Assembly: GCF_032118995.1 (NCBI RefSeq)
Contig: NC_092653.1
Location: 24,757,202-24,821,201 of the forward strand
DNA length: 64,000 nt
Reading direction: 5' to 3'
Source of the DNA: Asterias amurensis
Taxonomy: Eukaryota > Echinodermata > Asteroidea > Forcipulatida > Asteriidae
The notes under the pieces are model-generated. The model did not search any database and was not told where the DNA came from. It worked only from the letters and a program-made list of their open reading frames with translations. Each line of letters opens with the position of its first letter. Within the stretch, counting starts at the first letter, position 1. A program made the position numbers and the translations under genes. Of this stretch, positions 1 through 13,510 are shown piece by piece.

Positions 1-185
1 CGCCCACCTCCGCTCGGAGCGGAACTTCCCTGGGGCATCTTGATTTATTGACATCGTCTTCTTTACAAAAACTTGATGTGCTGTTTCCAGTATGTATAGG
101 CTTTGACAAGTAGCTGAATAGATGTAGATGTAGATGTCAAATTCAGAATCAAGTTACACTTTCATTCGGACAATCGTGACAATAT

Positions 186-330
186 GGAAAAGTTTCCCTA
201 ATTATGGCGCCACCACTTTTTCATTTGATATGAAATAATACTGTATCTAATTCTAATTTACCTCATTGATTGAGATATCCTTTTTGTTAAAATGAGTGAA
301 AAAGTGGTGGCGCCATACGGAAAGTTATCC
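186..330. mobile_element. Small palindromic MITE-like element
   Basis: The left arm ATGGCGCCACCACTTTTTCA (204-223) is matched in reverse complement by the sequence ending at 316. A weaker match extends outward to about 186 and 330. Arms of about 20 perfect bases around an AT-rich centre fit a miniature inverted-repeat transposon. If the left-edge gene is real, it lies in that gene's first intron. Confidence 0.5.
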
Positions 331-443
331 ATAAAAACCCATTGTGTTCTATTTGACAGCTAAGATTGCGTAATAACATAACTTAAGCACAATTCAGTCA
401 GTGTATTTTTCGATAATGATGTCACAATTTTAAGAATACATAC

Positions 444-507
444 CCAGTGCCAATGCCAGCACATCTAGAAGGATAAATCCGCATTTTGCAGCTCCGCTAC
501 CTGCCAT
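444..507 (-). CDS. Possible first coding exon of a further minus-strand gene leaving the window
   Basis: Read on the minus strand, ATG at 507 opens MAGSGAAKCGFILLDVLALAL, a short polar start followed by a hydrophobic stretch like a signal peptide or first membrane segment. It ends at a good donor GTATGT (intron starts at 443). If unspliced it would stop after four more codons. An AG acceptor at 40-39 followed by an in-frame stretch to the window edge could be the next exon, but this is weak. No family is recognised. The position, about 1.7 kb beyond the beta-adaptin poly(A) signal, fits a separate tandem gene. Confidence 0.3.
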
Positions 508-2214
508 GTCTCACCCTTTACAAGTTGTAGTGAAAAATGAAGAACATCGGTCGATGATTTCGCTTAAATAGTGACTCATTTCAACAGGATATTGGCTATT
601 TTCCCCACATGGATCTACGCGCAACAGAATGATCGTGATCTAAGTGCGCATGCTCGCCTCTTGGGGGCGCTCGTGTTTTGTTATGTAAAAATAGGGGCGT
701 GGCTTAAAGTGAGGTAGAGAGTGTCGCACGATCTTCAAGGAATTTACAGAACCGGAACTTTTCATGTTTCTTTACGTCATAACCACGTATGTATGTTTTT
801 CTTGTATATTCTGTAACGACTCCGTATGGATCCATTGTGTGGGAGAAACAAACATTTTCTGGAACAAAGCGCTCACTTCAAAGTGAGGCAAGTGGACCGA
901 AAACACTTGTTCTCCCCAGTAGGCCTCCTTCTGGCTTTGGAAGGGGGGGGGGGGGGGGGGGGGCTGGGTCCCCACCCCCGCCCCCGCCCACCAACCACAG
1001 GACGCAAATTGTTGATAAATATTCATATGAGACTTTTCTTCGGGTTCCTCGGCATATCCGGGACTTATTTTTTACACAAACAAAATTCAGTTGTGGCGTT
1101 TTGAATCAAGTTTAATGTGTCCCCATTCAGCTCGGCTTTTCTTCGGGTTCCTCGGCATATCCGGGTCTTTTATTTTTTACACAAACAAAATTCAGTTGTG
1201 GCGTTGTGAATCAAGTTTAATGTGTTCCCATTCAGCTCGAATTCTCTTTGTTATTTAAAAAAAAAAACGCTTTCAAAACAAATCACATCATTCGTTCGAA
1301 GAATGCCTTTCATTCTGTGGAGAATCCGGTGTATCCTGTTTGCTAAAGAAAGGAAAGGGAATCCCCCTTTTGGCAACAAAGAATGAGATCAAACAATGCA
1401 CACAATGAAAGTTTAAGTAGCCCACCAAGCCTTTGAACGAACTTGAAATCGAATAGGTACCTGGCAGTACATGGGGAAAAACAGATCTTTCTTCTGCATG
1501 CTATGACATTTGAGACAGAATTTAACGACTAGTAAGGAATTCTCACAGTATGTTAGGAGAAAAAAACTTTGATTTCAGTTATTAAACACATGATAATAGG
1601 GCAAAACAGGGTTAACTTTTAGGGGGGGCACAAGGGGGGGGGGTGGCACTAATTTTTCTAGGGGGCACTTCAGAGAGAACAAAGATAAAAGTGAAGCATG
1701 CGAGCGCTTAGTGCGAAGCCTTAACGGGGTGGGGTCATGGGCCTGCTTAAGGGCCCCTAAATGTTGTGCATTCTATGCTGTGGGTGGTGCAATCTGAGGC
1801 CAGTTTGCCCCCCCCCCACCAAACCCCGCCCACAGATTATTCAAACTTCATAACTCGTAGTCTTAGGCTACGCTACTGACAAAGGTTAATCTATGAGAGG
1901 GCGCTATTTCAGGCAATAATGTATAAACAAATTATCGGGAAGACTAAAATTAAAAGCCATGATCACAGGGGGGGGGGAGGGGATGGACACTGGAGATATG
2001 AATACCCATGAAAATGTGGTTATAACACAATTGAAAATTCGGATTGTAGGCCACACGAGAGGGCAGTAAATACCCGACGCTGGGACAAGCATGATCGCCA
2101 AACGTAAGTTATAAAAATATACCACACTGTTACCGGGACCTAACCCAGCTGTTGAGACTTTCGACTTAGCCTGCCCCCCCCCCCCCCAGAGACAACATTG
2201 ATTATTTCCATCAT
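508..2214. other. Intergenic, low-complexity DNA
   Basis: Between the possible left-edge gene and the beta-adaptin poly(A) signal there is no supported coding sequence. It contains an uninterrupted run of 21 G (943-963), the 103-bp duplication, further G- or C-runs near 1621-1645, 1808-1817, 1968-1981 and 2173-2188, and a CTCF-like motif at 657-671. Short open frames here are driven by the homopolymers. Confidence 0.6.
1033..1240. repeat. Two-copy 103-bp direct tandem duplication
   Basis: The segment beginning CTTTTCTTCGGGTTCCTCGG at 1033 recurs at 1136 with only a few differences. The high identity suggests a recent duplication. No coding or regulatory role is visible. Confidence 0.8.
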
Positions 2215-2232
2215 AGAGTTCAGCTACTATGG

Positions 2233-2242
2233 TTTATTTATT
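2233..2242 (-). terminator. Overlapping poly(A) signals for beta-adaptin
   Basis: Read on the minus strand, this stretch contains AATAAATAAA, two overlapping canonical AATAAA hexamers. They are the nearest clear signals below the beta-adaptin stop codon, with no competing minus-strand exon between. Confidence 0.5.
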
Positions 2243-3454
2243 CATTTTAATACTTTTACAATAGTTTACCATATTAACAATATACAATATGCGGGGTTGA
2301 AGACTACCAAGACATTAAATTTCTAAAGTAATAATTCAGCATAATACCCTTAGGATATGCACATAATAGTTAAGGTTAGGAACAGCATAAAGTCATGGTC
2401 CATAGACAGTTCAAAAACCAGAACAGGAATTTGAAAAGGTGTGAAGGGGAACCCTTTAAAGCAGTATAAAATGTGGAGCATTGCCCTTTAATGGTCCTAA
2501 ATCTGCCTTTGGAATGGCACAACATTATTCAATGTTGGTATAAAACTGCTTTATAGGCGTTCTCTCAAAATATTTGTTACATTTTTTATTCTTATTATGC
2601 TGTTTTTAACCTTGATTCAAGAGCACACTAGATCCTGATTTTAAATCATATATAAATTTGGGAATGATATAATAATCTTTAATAAGGGTCGCAATCCACA
2701 ATGTGACAAAAACCAATATTCAAATATTTTTTTTTGTTGTTCTTCTTCAAAAGCCGTTGTTTAAGCACAGAAGTTTTCATATACAAATATATCCCAGGCA
2801 GTGAGAAACAATAGTATTTTGTCTATAAAATCCAACTCCAAATCACTGAGCAGCACTTCAGGGCTGAATAATGGGTTTGAGTTAAGGATTGCTGAATCCA
2901 AACCCTGAGAGCACTGTTTTCTTCATGATTACAAAACAATGTGCCAACACTTTTATGCGCAAATGTTTGCAGAACACCAAGCATGCATTATATGAAAAGA
3001 GCCCTCATAATGCCAAGCTCAGAAAGGAAAACCCAATGACCCGGCACCACAAATAAGTGGCATTTCATTTGATATACAGGAATTCTACTGATGCAGAGTT
3101 GTGTTATGAACTAGATATGGGGGTGTCGTGTTTACATAGTTGTATATAATTACAGAACAGGTTACATGGATTTTCAGAATCACCGTTATGTGGCCTTGAT
3201 CTGAGGGATGACTCTACAGTGTACAGGAATACTATATGAAAATATTTTATGGGGTATAATGTGTATTACAAAGAACACTCCCAGCCTTTGTTCCTTGATT
3301 TTTGAGAAATATACACAACTACAAAATTTATAAGTGCGAGAAACTTTGCAACAACTTGTTTTTGACAGGTCATTTCAGTTCTGAGCAAATAACCAACTTC
3401 TTATACTGTCAAAGCTTAACTGTATTTTTTTCTTATAATTTTGGTTTAAACAAA

Positions 3455-3530
3455 GACAAATTGACTGGGCTGAGATTTGAACCTGCAATCTCCAGATGAA
3501 TGTGCCAGTGGTCTAACACAAAACTTACTA
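3455..3530 (-). mobile_element. tRNA-derived SINE fragment
   Basis: On the minus strand it carries a Pol III A-box-like segment ending near 3515 and a B-box-like GGTTCAAATCTC near 3480. Decayed, and located in the inferred beta-adaptin 3' UTR. Confidence 0.35.
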
Positions 3531-3862
3531 TTTAACCCCAATGATTGGGATCTCCCTTTTCTATCAATATCTTCATAGGGGGTGCCAGACAGAGGCTATT
3601 CAAACTGTAACTGCTGAATAACCAGGGATCACACCCATGTTTACCATACATCAAAAGATGTGGGTAGTAAGAGGGTGGAGGATCAATGGATCAACACAAT
3701 TTAATATCTAACATCGAAACAAGGATATTTGGTTACCATTAAATAAAACCAGGTGAGCAACGTTTTTTGTTTTCAAAGTGTGGCTCAAAGGTTGACTTGG
3801 AAAGATAGCCCGCCATATCACGATATACACAGACAAACAAGATTACTGGCCGAGCGGCTTTT

Positions 3863-6800
3863 TCAATTCTGCAGAATGGCTTTGTAACTCACATGGACCA
3901 TCTGGGAAATGTCTACCAGTTGACACTTTAAAGAAAGCTGCAAACAAATACAAAAACAAAATATTCATTTGTTATTTTGAATTGAAATCTACAAAACGTT
4001 TACAATGGAAAATGTCATGAAAAGGTGAAGCAAAAGCCTAACTCAACACCTTGTTCTGGGCCCAATTTCATAGAGCTGCTTAAGCACAAAATTTTGCTTA
4101 AGCACAAAATTCATTGCTTAGTAAAATCAGATTACCAGCCAAGACCCCACTCAATTGTTATGCTAAGTAAACAACAGCTAAATACCAGTCACAAGCAATG
4201 TATATGGCATGACATTTTGGCCAGTAACATGTGTAAAATAAGCGAGCTATTTTCGTGCTTAAGCAAATTGTTTGCTTAAGCAAATTTTTTGCTTAAGCAG
4301 CCCTAAGAAATTGGCCCCTAGTGTGAAGACAAGGACTCTCAGAAAAGCAAAAAAGACAAACTATACACAGTCAAGAACCCCATGGAGAGAAGACAAGGAA
4401 GGAAGTTTCAGTTTTAGATGTTGGAGGAAACCCAAGAGATTTATTCCAGGGAAAAACCCATGCAGTCAGATTGGAACTGAAAACCATATCAACATAGTGC
4501 CCCTGGTATGATTCGAATCGGGTCTTAAAGCAGGAAGTACATGTAGAGGAAAGATACCACTAGGCCGACCAGACAACCCGACCACATTCCCATGTATAAA
4601 GCACATCTAGTTCACTAGTTCGCAGTACAGCAGAACCAAACAAAACATGCTGTTGGGTTTTGATGGGTGGGGAGGGTTAGGTTTAAAGATTCAAACAGTG
4701 ATTTCCTGATCCCATGTTTGAAAGCATATCTAGTTCACTAGTTCGTAGTACAGCAGAACCAAACAAAACATGCTGTTGGGTTTTGATGGGTGGGGAGGGT
4801 TAGGTTTAAAGATTCAAACAGTGATTTCCTGATCCCATGTTTGAAAGCATATCTAGTTCACTAGTTCGTAGTACAGCAGAACCAAACAAAACATGCTGTT
4901 GGGTTTTGATGGGTGGGGAGGGTTAGGTTTAAAGATTCAAACAGTGATTTCCTGATCCCATGTTTGAAAGCACATCCAGTTCACTAGTCCACAGTATAAC
5001 AGAACCTAATAAACCATGCTGTTTGATTTTGATGGGTTGGGGAGGGTAAGGGCTAAAGAGTCAAACAAAGCAATGCTCACCGTCGCTGACGAAACTCCTG
5101 GCTGCATCTTCAGCTCAATCAGAACCCAGATATTATTGGGCAACTTCAGTGACTGGTACAGCATGTCTTGGCCATCCAAGTGCCGTCTTGCTACAGTGAA
5201 GATGTTGTTGGTTTGTAATTTCTGCACCACTTCATCTGTTGAAATAAAGAACAGCAAATTTTACATCCCCTATACAATAATGGTAAACAGACCGTACAAT
5301 GAGAGCATGCCGAGTGCCTAAGCTTTTTGTAAAGTAGCCCTAGGCGAGTAAACTGTGCGCTTTAAATGCCCCCAGGAAGTTTCAGTGGCACAGATTTGAA
5401 AAATGTACTATCATAAATCTTTCTGATGTTTTATTGGTAGCGATCACAACCAGTTTAATAAATGATTCATGAAAAATATCCAAACAGGCCTGGAATTACA
5501 CACAGGCCACGGAAGCCATGCCTCTGTTGCCCCTGGTCTTTTCCTCGGCACCTTTCAGAAATGTTCCCGTTGACTTTAAGATTTTCCAATGGAAGTACCC
5601 TTTGCAAAACGAAAGTGGCCTTGCCCATTCAACATAGTCAAAGATGAAATTCCAGGCCTGTCCAAACCATATTTCTTCAAAAATCCTTTCTCAAAATAGA
5701 TTCAATAGTTACACTGCTTCTCACAAAAAAAATTGTTCAAGATCAATAATTGTTGGTGTGTTTAACCATCTATGGCCCTAACTTTAGTATATTGCAGTCA
5801 AAATTAACATAAATAAAACGAAATGTCACAAAGACCTAAATCTTACCAGCAGTCATTGGTACTTCAATTGGAAACTGGACTTCATTGGCTGCAGGTAGCT
5901 TCTGCCACTCCGTCAGAAAATCACGCTTTTCTGCAATAAGAGGACACAATAATACAACGATTAATCCCTCAAGCGAATTTGTTTTTTTTATGCAAGTCGC
6001 CAGACACACACAGCTTGAAGGCCACTTCAAGGTTTGGGCTACAATTATTTGTTTCCAGAGGCCGTTGCCACCTACGCCTAGGGCTGAAACAGGGTTGCCC
6101 CTTTTACAGTCTATATGGATGTAGGCTTGGGTATCATCAATCCGAAGCCTGGCCGGCAGAGCAGAACGCACTACCTCCACAATTTTACGTAGCAAGTGTC
6201 AAGACCAGGATTGGAACCCACACTCTCTGCTGATCAAACACCAGAGCCTAAATCCGGTGCTCTTAACCGCTCTTGAAGTCAGAGCACATACTAGTCATGA
6301 ACACTGATTTTTACTAGGTTGGAGGAGAGCTAGTCTCTCTACAAGGAGCTCTAACGTCTATAAGAAACAAAGTACACTGACTTCACCAATCTTGAGATTT
6401 ATGACACAAAGGTTTGCACGCTAGAAGGTTAAGAATCAAAGAAGAGGGACAGGAAATACAGTTTGCTACCAAAGGTTCTGGGTTTAGAATCAAAGGTGAA
6501 TATATAAATCAAAACAACAGGAAAGAAATCAATGACTTTATTATTTGTGAGAAACATGCACCGCACAGCAATGTTGTGAGTAGGGCTCCCTGTATTGGTT
6601 GCGAGTAGGGCTCCCTCTGTTGGTTATGACTAGAGCTCTCTATGTGTTACACGTAGGAGTAGGGCTCCCTCTATGGGTTGTTAAACCCTCGTATTAAAGC
6701 ATACTCAAAGGCGCCACAAAATATCACATGTGCTGCACACAATGTTGCAGTGACCCAATGCCACATATTCATGTCATTGGATTTGTATGCATAGTTGATC

Positions 6801-9800
6801 AGTGCCACAAATTGCCACGAGAGAAAGTGACCAAGGTTGATAATTATTCTTATCTCAACCAACAGCGGCCCAAGTTCCATTGCAACTGAGCATAGCTGGT
6901 GGCTTCTCCAGTTAACCATAGCATTTTGCACAGCTCTTATCTATACATGGGTATGCGTGTGCCTCAAAATATCACTATTGTGGCATAGGAAACACACTAA
7001 CAGTAGGAAGGTTAATGAGTTGTGGTTGTCTCTGACGACGAACATGTTTAACTAAATAATGAATCTCTAAAAAGCCACAGAAACCACCTGAACTTCAGCC
7101 AAAGAAAATGCAAACTTTGATGTTTGGTGTCCCCTTCATTGCCCCATAATAAGTGCCAATGCCAATAGGTGTGAGCCCCTTTAAGAATTACTATAGAAAT
7201 CATATTGGGATGTACATTACAATGGAGGAATCATTTAGGAAGCTTTAAAGGGGCACAGAGGTGTTTGTTTTACCTCCATTTGTGATCGTTCTTACCTTCT
7301 GTTTAGTTAAAATGCAAGCAGCAGCCAAAGGAAAATAAAGGTTTTTTAATAACATGGATCATCTGAAAATGTGCACAGGGATTTATGACAGCAAAACAAA
7401 AACACAATGTGTACAGATGGGGATTAAAGGGCAGGATTAAGCAGAGAATGAGCTGAGGATTAAGGAAGTAAAAACTAAAGGGAATATGAGCTGAATTTTG
7501 ATTTTTAAAAAGCTACAAAGGACACACACACATTTTAAGTTGCATATTGCTGAAACCCAAACACCATTGCATTAACACATAATCAGTACATTTTTATGAT
7601 AGTTCAGGAGTTCACAGTGTAACTAGGAAATAAAATAATTAACACTAAAACAGTAGTTGCACTTCTTAAGAAAGATCTTAAAGAATGTTTGACCATCACA
7701 TCCAGGAGGGAGTACAGGGAATCACGACTCATATAATTTGTTGATTTTGGAGGATTTAGGCAGTAGACAAACACAACTCAATTCAGTTGATTTGGGAGGA
7801 TTAAGGAATTCGTACTGGATGCATGTAATTATAATGGAGGATTAAGGCTGTTTCTAGCAGGGATTATCTGGAGAATAAGATTTAAAGGCAGTCGACACTA
7901 TTGGTAAATACTCAAAATATTTATTAGCATAAAACCTTTCTTGGTAACGAGTAATGTGGAGAGGCTGATGGTATAAAACATTGTGTGAAACGGCTCCCTC
8001 TGAAGTGCTATAGTTTCCGAGAAAGAAGTAATTTTCCAAGAATTTGATTTCAAGACCTCAGAACTTGAGGTCTCGAAATCAAGCATCTGAAAGCACATAA
8101 CTCTGTGTGACAACTGTGTTTTTTTCTTTCATTATTATCTCGCAAGTTCGATGACCGATTGAGCTCAAATTTTCACAGGTTATTTTATGCATATGTTGAG
8201 ATACACCATCTGTGAAGGCTAGTCTTTGACAATTACCAATAGTGTCCACTGTCTTTAACACGTACAGTCCCAAATCCTTCGCTACCACTTTGCCAAAGTG
8301 AAGGATTCAGAAGGGACTAACACCCCCCCCCCCCCACCCAAAAAAAGGCTTTCACTGGGTTAGGCATTTCAGTCACAGTCCGAACAACTTTGTGCGAAGT
8401 GACAAAGAAGAAGAGGATTAGAAGAAGACGATTATGCCAAACTTTAGCCAAAGTGCCTTGTCTGTAGAGATGCCAACAATTGTATCTTGCTGTCGGGAAG
8501 ATTTGCATAATAATCAGGGAGATATTTAGAACTACATTCAAGAAAATCGGGGGGGGGGGGAGAAGTTTCCATAATCAGGGAGATTGTCTAATTAGTTCAT
8601 CAGAGCATGGACAAATTTGCTAATTTTTTTTCGGGAACTGTCTGCAGGATTAGGGAGAGTTGGCAGCTCGCAGTATGTGAGGATTAATAAAGCCATTTAG
8701 TTGGTTTTAACATTGTCGTGATATTTTAATGGGTTAGCAACAAATAGTTTATTCATTTTGGATTTTTACACATTTACACTTATGTGTTTGCACTGTATAC
8801 TCTTTTCCAAGTTTTAAAAACAAAAAACAGGCATATTACTCGAATGGGATTCAAACCCACGATCCTTGCAATTCCAGACCAGTGTTATACCAACTAGCCT
8901 TTTTTTTCACAGAACTTGTATCTCGGTGAATATCGAATAGAATCCAAAATGAATATTCTTTATCTCGATGCAAAAATAACATCTATTAGATAGTTTGATT
9001 GACTCACCCATTTCCCCAGTCTCTAGGAACAGTGCATTGATGGAAGCTAGTGCACTGAAATACAAGACATCAATGTTGTTTTTGACTGCAACCTGAAGGC
9101 TTGCAATGGGCTCCATACGCTGTACAGGACCGTTGGAGTTCAGTGGTAACGTCACATCCAAAGATTGGTTCATATTGAGTGGACTCGGAACGTTCAATGG
9201 TTGAGCTGGCACTAAACCAAAGCTGCAAATATAGAAACAACGGTTGTAACAAAGTCTATTGTGTTAGATACATAACTTCAAGGTATGTTTTTTTACACTG
9301 CCTTGTCTCTTGTGCAAGTTTCTATGCCGTTACAAAATTGAGTTACAATGGTTTTGATTGTTCTCTTGTTCTAGTTACGATGAAATTAAAAAGAAGAAAC
9401 ACAAAGTTTTTGCCCAGTATCTCTTGTGTGAGATCATTATGATGTATCGGATCCCAGTCGTGACACTTGCTACATGAAATTGGGGAGGTAGTGCTTTCTG
9501 CTCTACCGGCCAGGCTTCGAACCCAAGCCTACATTCGTATGGACTGTGAAGGGGTAACCCTGTTTCAGCCCTAGGAGTAGGTAGTAACGGCCCCTGGATA
9601 AAATAATTGCAGCCACACCTTGAAGTGGCCTTCAGGCCTTGTGTGTGTCAAAAAAAATCATAGTTGCAATTCAGCTTTTATGCTGTGATGACTATTAAAT
9701 GTGAATAAACCTTTTATCTATCTATCTATCTACCTATCTAATATTATGACAGCACCAAGATACATCACAGCAATATTAAGATTTCTCACCTGTTCTTATT

Positions 9801-12800
9801 GAGCTGTATTGCAAACTGACTCATCTGTTGCATGGCTTTATTGGTTAAGGTCATGTCCATGCAGAGTTGACCTTGCCGGCGACTGAACGTCCCCTTGATC
9901 TCTAGACCCTTGCCTTTAGACGCTGCGAGCCATTCCTGATTGAAAAGAGTAGCAAATAATAATAACAACAGTAGCTTCTTATTTAACTCTCATATCCACC
10001 ACTCCGTGACGCTCAATGTGCTTAAACATTCAGTATTTTTCTGCAAGGTATTGTGGAGCTTGAAGTACGATATTAATTTCTTTTCATAGCACCATGTAAT
10101 GGTTTACAAGGTGCTGTGGCACACTCTGTAGCCAATCAGACCAGAAACACCGGGGCAAACCCCTTCTCTTTCCGATAAGTGCTATGGGCTCTTTTACATA
10201 TATACACATCACACAAGTGTCTTGCTTAAGAAAATGAAGGACACAAGTGTCACGAGTGAGACTCGACCCACATTCTGCTGAACAGAAACATCAGAACTTG
10301 AGTCCGGCGTTCTTATCCGCTAGTCCATGACAGCATTATACGTAAAACTTGCAAATTGTACACTTTGCTGCTTCAGAAAATACAAGTTACTATAAAAACA
10401 AGTGAATAAACTACTTACTGTTTTTGGTTCGACGTACATGCCTGGTACCAGTCCAGGTCCCGCAGCCAGACTGAAGATATCTCCGAGGGCTCCCATTGTG
10501 CCCATGCTACCACCACCACCCATCATTGGTTGTTGTTGTGGTACTGGTTGACCCATGGCTGGACCTCCGATCTGTCACACACAAAAACAAAGTACACTTA
10601 CAACATAAGCAACCTCAACTCTGGAAATTTATGTCAAATTGAATAATATTTATTTATTTATTAAAATAAAAGTATTTAGCGCATTATCTACTAACATTTT
10701 GCAAAACAAGTACACTTACAACATACGCAAACCTCAACTCAAGAAGTTTGTGCACTAACTTATCTAAACTGCTTGTCCACAACACCCTATACTTGACAAC
10801 TTATTCTTGACAAAATGGAGTTCTTCATGTTTCCTTTTTAAACAAAACATTTGTTCCTGTGACCTTTTATACCGAAGAAAAGGACAGGACAGGCTTTTGA
10901 TAGAGAAACTTACCAGGCTATCTAGACCTCCTCCGATTAAGTCCAGGCTACCACCACCCATCATGGGTTGTGCTGTCATGGCAGACATGGGAGGTGTAGG
11001 AGCAGGGGGACCCAAGTCCATACCGAGTAGATCCCCAATGAGATCACTTTGGTGGATAGGCTGGGCCTCGGGAATGATTGTGGTGGCTGGCGTGGCTGGC
11101 ATTGCTGCAGCAGTCTCACTCTCAGGGGATGTGGAACCAGACCTTAAGTCAAAACGGCAAATTTATTTATTTCAAACAGTCAAACAACTTGATATACTCT
11201 GTGGAAATCTCACCCCCCCCCCAAAAAAAAAAAAACTAGCAGTTTCTTGGTGCAATTAAATTGGACCAACTTTCAGAGTTTGTGTTGAAAGGGTTGATTA
11301 AAGGCAGTGGACACTATTTGGTAATTACTCAAAATAATTATCATCATAAAACCTTTCTTGATTACGAGTGATGGGGAGAGGTTGATGGTATAAAACATTG
11401 TGAGAAACAGCTCCCTCTGAAGTGACGTAGTTTTTGAGAAAGAAGTAATTTTCCATGAATTTGATTTCGAGACTTCAAGTTTAGAATTTGAGGTCTCGAA
11501 ATCAAGCATCAGAAAGCACACAACTTCGTGTGACAAGGGTGTTTATTCTTTCATTATTATCTCGCAAATTCGCCGACCAATTGATCTCAAATTTTCACAG
11601 GTTTGTTATTTTATGCATATGTTGAGATACACCAAGTAAGAAGACTGGTCTCTGACAATTACGAATAGTGTCCACTGTCTTTAAATCTGCTCCATTCAAA
11701 GTGCATTTGTATTGGTAACAACGACCAAATGAACTTGTGAACAAAATAAAGTTTGGGGAAGGACCAAGGTGCTTTCTTCGTGAGGGCTAGTCAAAATCCA
11801 CCAGCCTGTGCCAGACTCAACACTTCTTAATTTAAAAATACCACCCCAAATTACTTAGACCAGTTTCTACGTGCAGGCAAGTCAGTACAAAGATATAGCA
11901 GAAGGTTTTGTGTCTGGTACTTACAATCAACTTCTTGATTTGAAAAAAGCACTCGTTTCTATCAGTAACTGCTTTTATTTTTATTCTTTATTAGATATTT
12001 ATTATTACTATTAGTTGTATAACTATCTCCTTTTATTATTGCTTTGTGTACTATACTATGTTAAATCTATGTTAATTTTATTGTGTACCCCAGATGTGGG
12101 GCAACAGATCTACGGATCATAGCGTGTATTTACTTTTGTTGTCAGTTGCCCATCTCGGGGTAAATTGTCTTGTATTTTGTTTTGTACTGGCAAATAAAAT
12201 AATATTAATAATAATAATGTAACAACATTGTGAGAGAATTGAAAGAGGAAGACCCTGGTGAGACTTACCCTGGTGTTCGCGTTGGTAGAACTCTTCTTGT
12301 TGCGTTGCGACCCTCCACGAATGCACTCGGTGGTTTGTGGTAGACAGAGGCCAGGCTACCAATGTAACAGATGAGTTCATCAAGCAAGGTTGGCTCAATG
12401 AGATCTGTCTCCTCTGAGATAAGAGGCTTGTTGGCGAGGACGACATCCTTAGCAGCCGCTGGGTCTGTTGAGAGAAGGCGCCAGTAGATGTAGCCACGGT
12501 CTCGGAGATCAGGGTTGTCGCTGTCCTGTAAACCAGAAACAAACAGATAAATAATTTACTATCTTTATTTGTTTAAGTACAGAATTTTCTTTGTAAGCTA
12601 CACAACAAATAAATGTTGATGTCACATCTATGTCACAATGTTAAATGGAAATATAAAATCAAAACCCTGCTTTTGCAGCTACTTGTGTTATTGGAATAAC
12701 CATACTGAATACCATTGCTATGAAATTCAATTCCATTTTGTTTCACATTTTGCAAAAAAAGCCTAAAACAACTGTTGACTGAAATCCCAAGTCAAACCAG

Positions 12801-13468
12801 ACAATAATCCTACTTAAAGATAATACTAGAATCCCACTCATGCATCCACTTCTGCGCAAAGAACAAATACATGGAACAGTTTGTGTGTTCAGCCTCTTCC
12901 CCCAACTCACACCACACGAGTATAATACAGGAATCCATACACCCACTCATGTTCTAAGACTGAACACCCTCATGAAATACATTAGTTTGTGAGTTTTAAG
13001 TCTCTTTCCTCAATAATCACATTCTAAGAAGACCTTGAAATCCCACTTCTGCACCCACCTGTGTCGCAAGACTCAACACCTGTTGTACCAACTCCTGAGT
13101 ATCTGTTGGACGTTTCAGGAACAGCTTAACGATGGCAGTCAAGAGCTGAAGCTGCACCTGTGTGTTCTCATCATGGAACCCTTCCAGGAAACTCTCCAGG
13201 AGCTCATCAGCGTTGTCGATTCTCTCAGCGTATTCTCCGATAATCCAAATCATGGAAGCTCTAGAAATTCCAACAGCACAGGTTAATTGTTTGAAAGACT
13301 ACACCCTGAAAACCAAATAGCTTTTTTCCCCCAAGATCCTTTCTAGGAACCAATGCACACATTTTGACAGGTCTCTAATTAGCCCATGGAACCCACTGCA
13401 ATGCAGTGAAGCCCCGTGTTTTTGCAAGGTTTTCAGGACTTTACATTTTTCTTTTATAGAAGTGCCCC

Positions 13469-13510
<42 letters not shown>

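Larger units (their letters stand above)
2215..3862 (-). other. 3' UTR of the beta-adaptin gene
   Basis: The sequence after the TGA at 3865-3863 is read as UTR because it has no further matching coding exon, and two overlapping AATAAA signals lie on the minus strand at 2242-2237 and 2238-2233. Cleavage would be near 2205-2220. This gives a UTR of about 1.65 kb. A tRNA-derived SINE piece (about 3455-3530) lies inside it. The extent is inferred; there is no transcript evidence here. Confidence 0.55.

Noticed and set aside
657-671. CTCF-like motif as a firm regulatory feature
   Set aside because: It matches 13 of 15 consensus positions by eye, but a single motif without binding data is too weak to list as a feature.
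789-1115. Gly/Pro-rich ORFs around the poly-G run
   Set aside because: Open only because of the homopolymer; no splice signals or similarity.
2830-2880. Minus-strand peptide SPEV as the last beta-adaptin exon
   Set aside because: Only four residues matched by chance; the exon at 3937-3863 fits the family sequence, phase and acceptor.
8838-8905. Functional tRNA gene
   Set aside because: A and B boxes are present but no full cloverleaf with a matching acceptor stem could be drawn; it fits a SINE head better.
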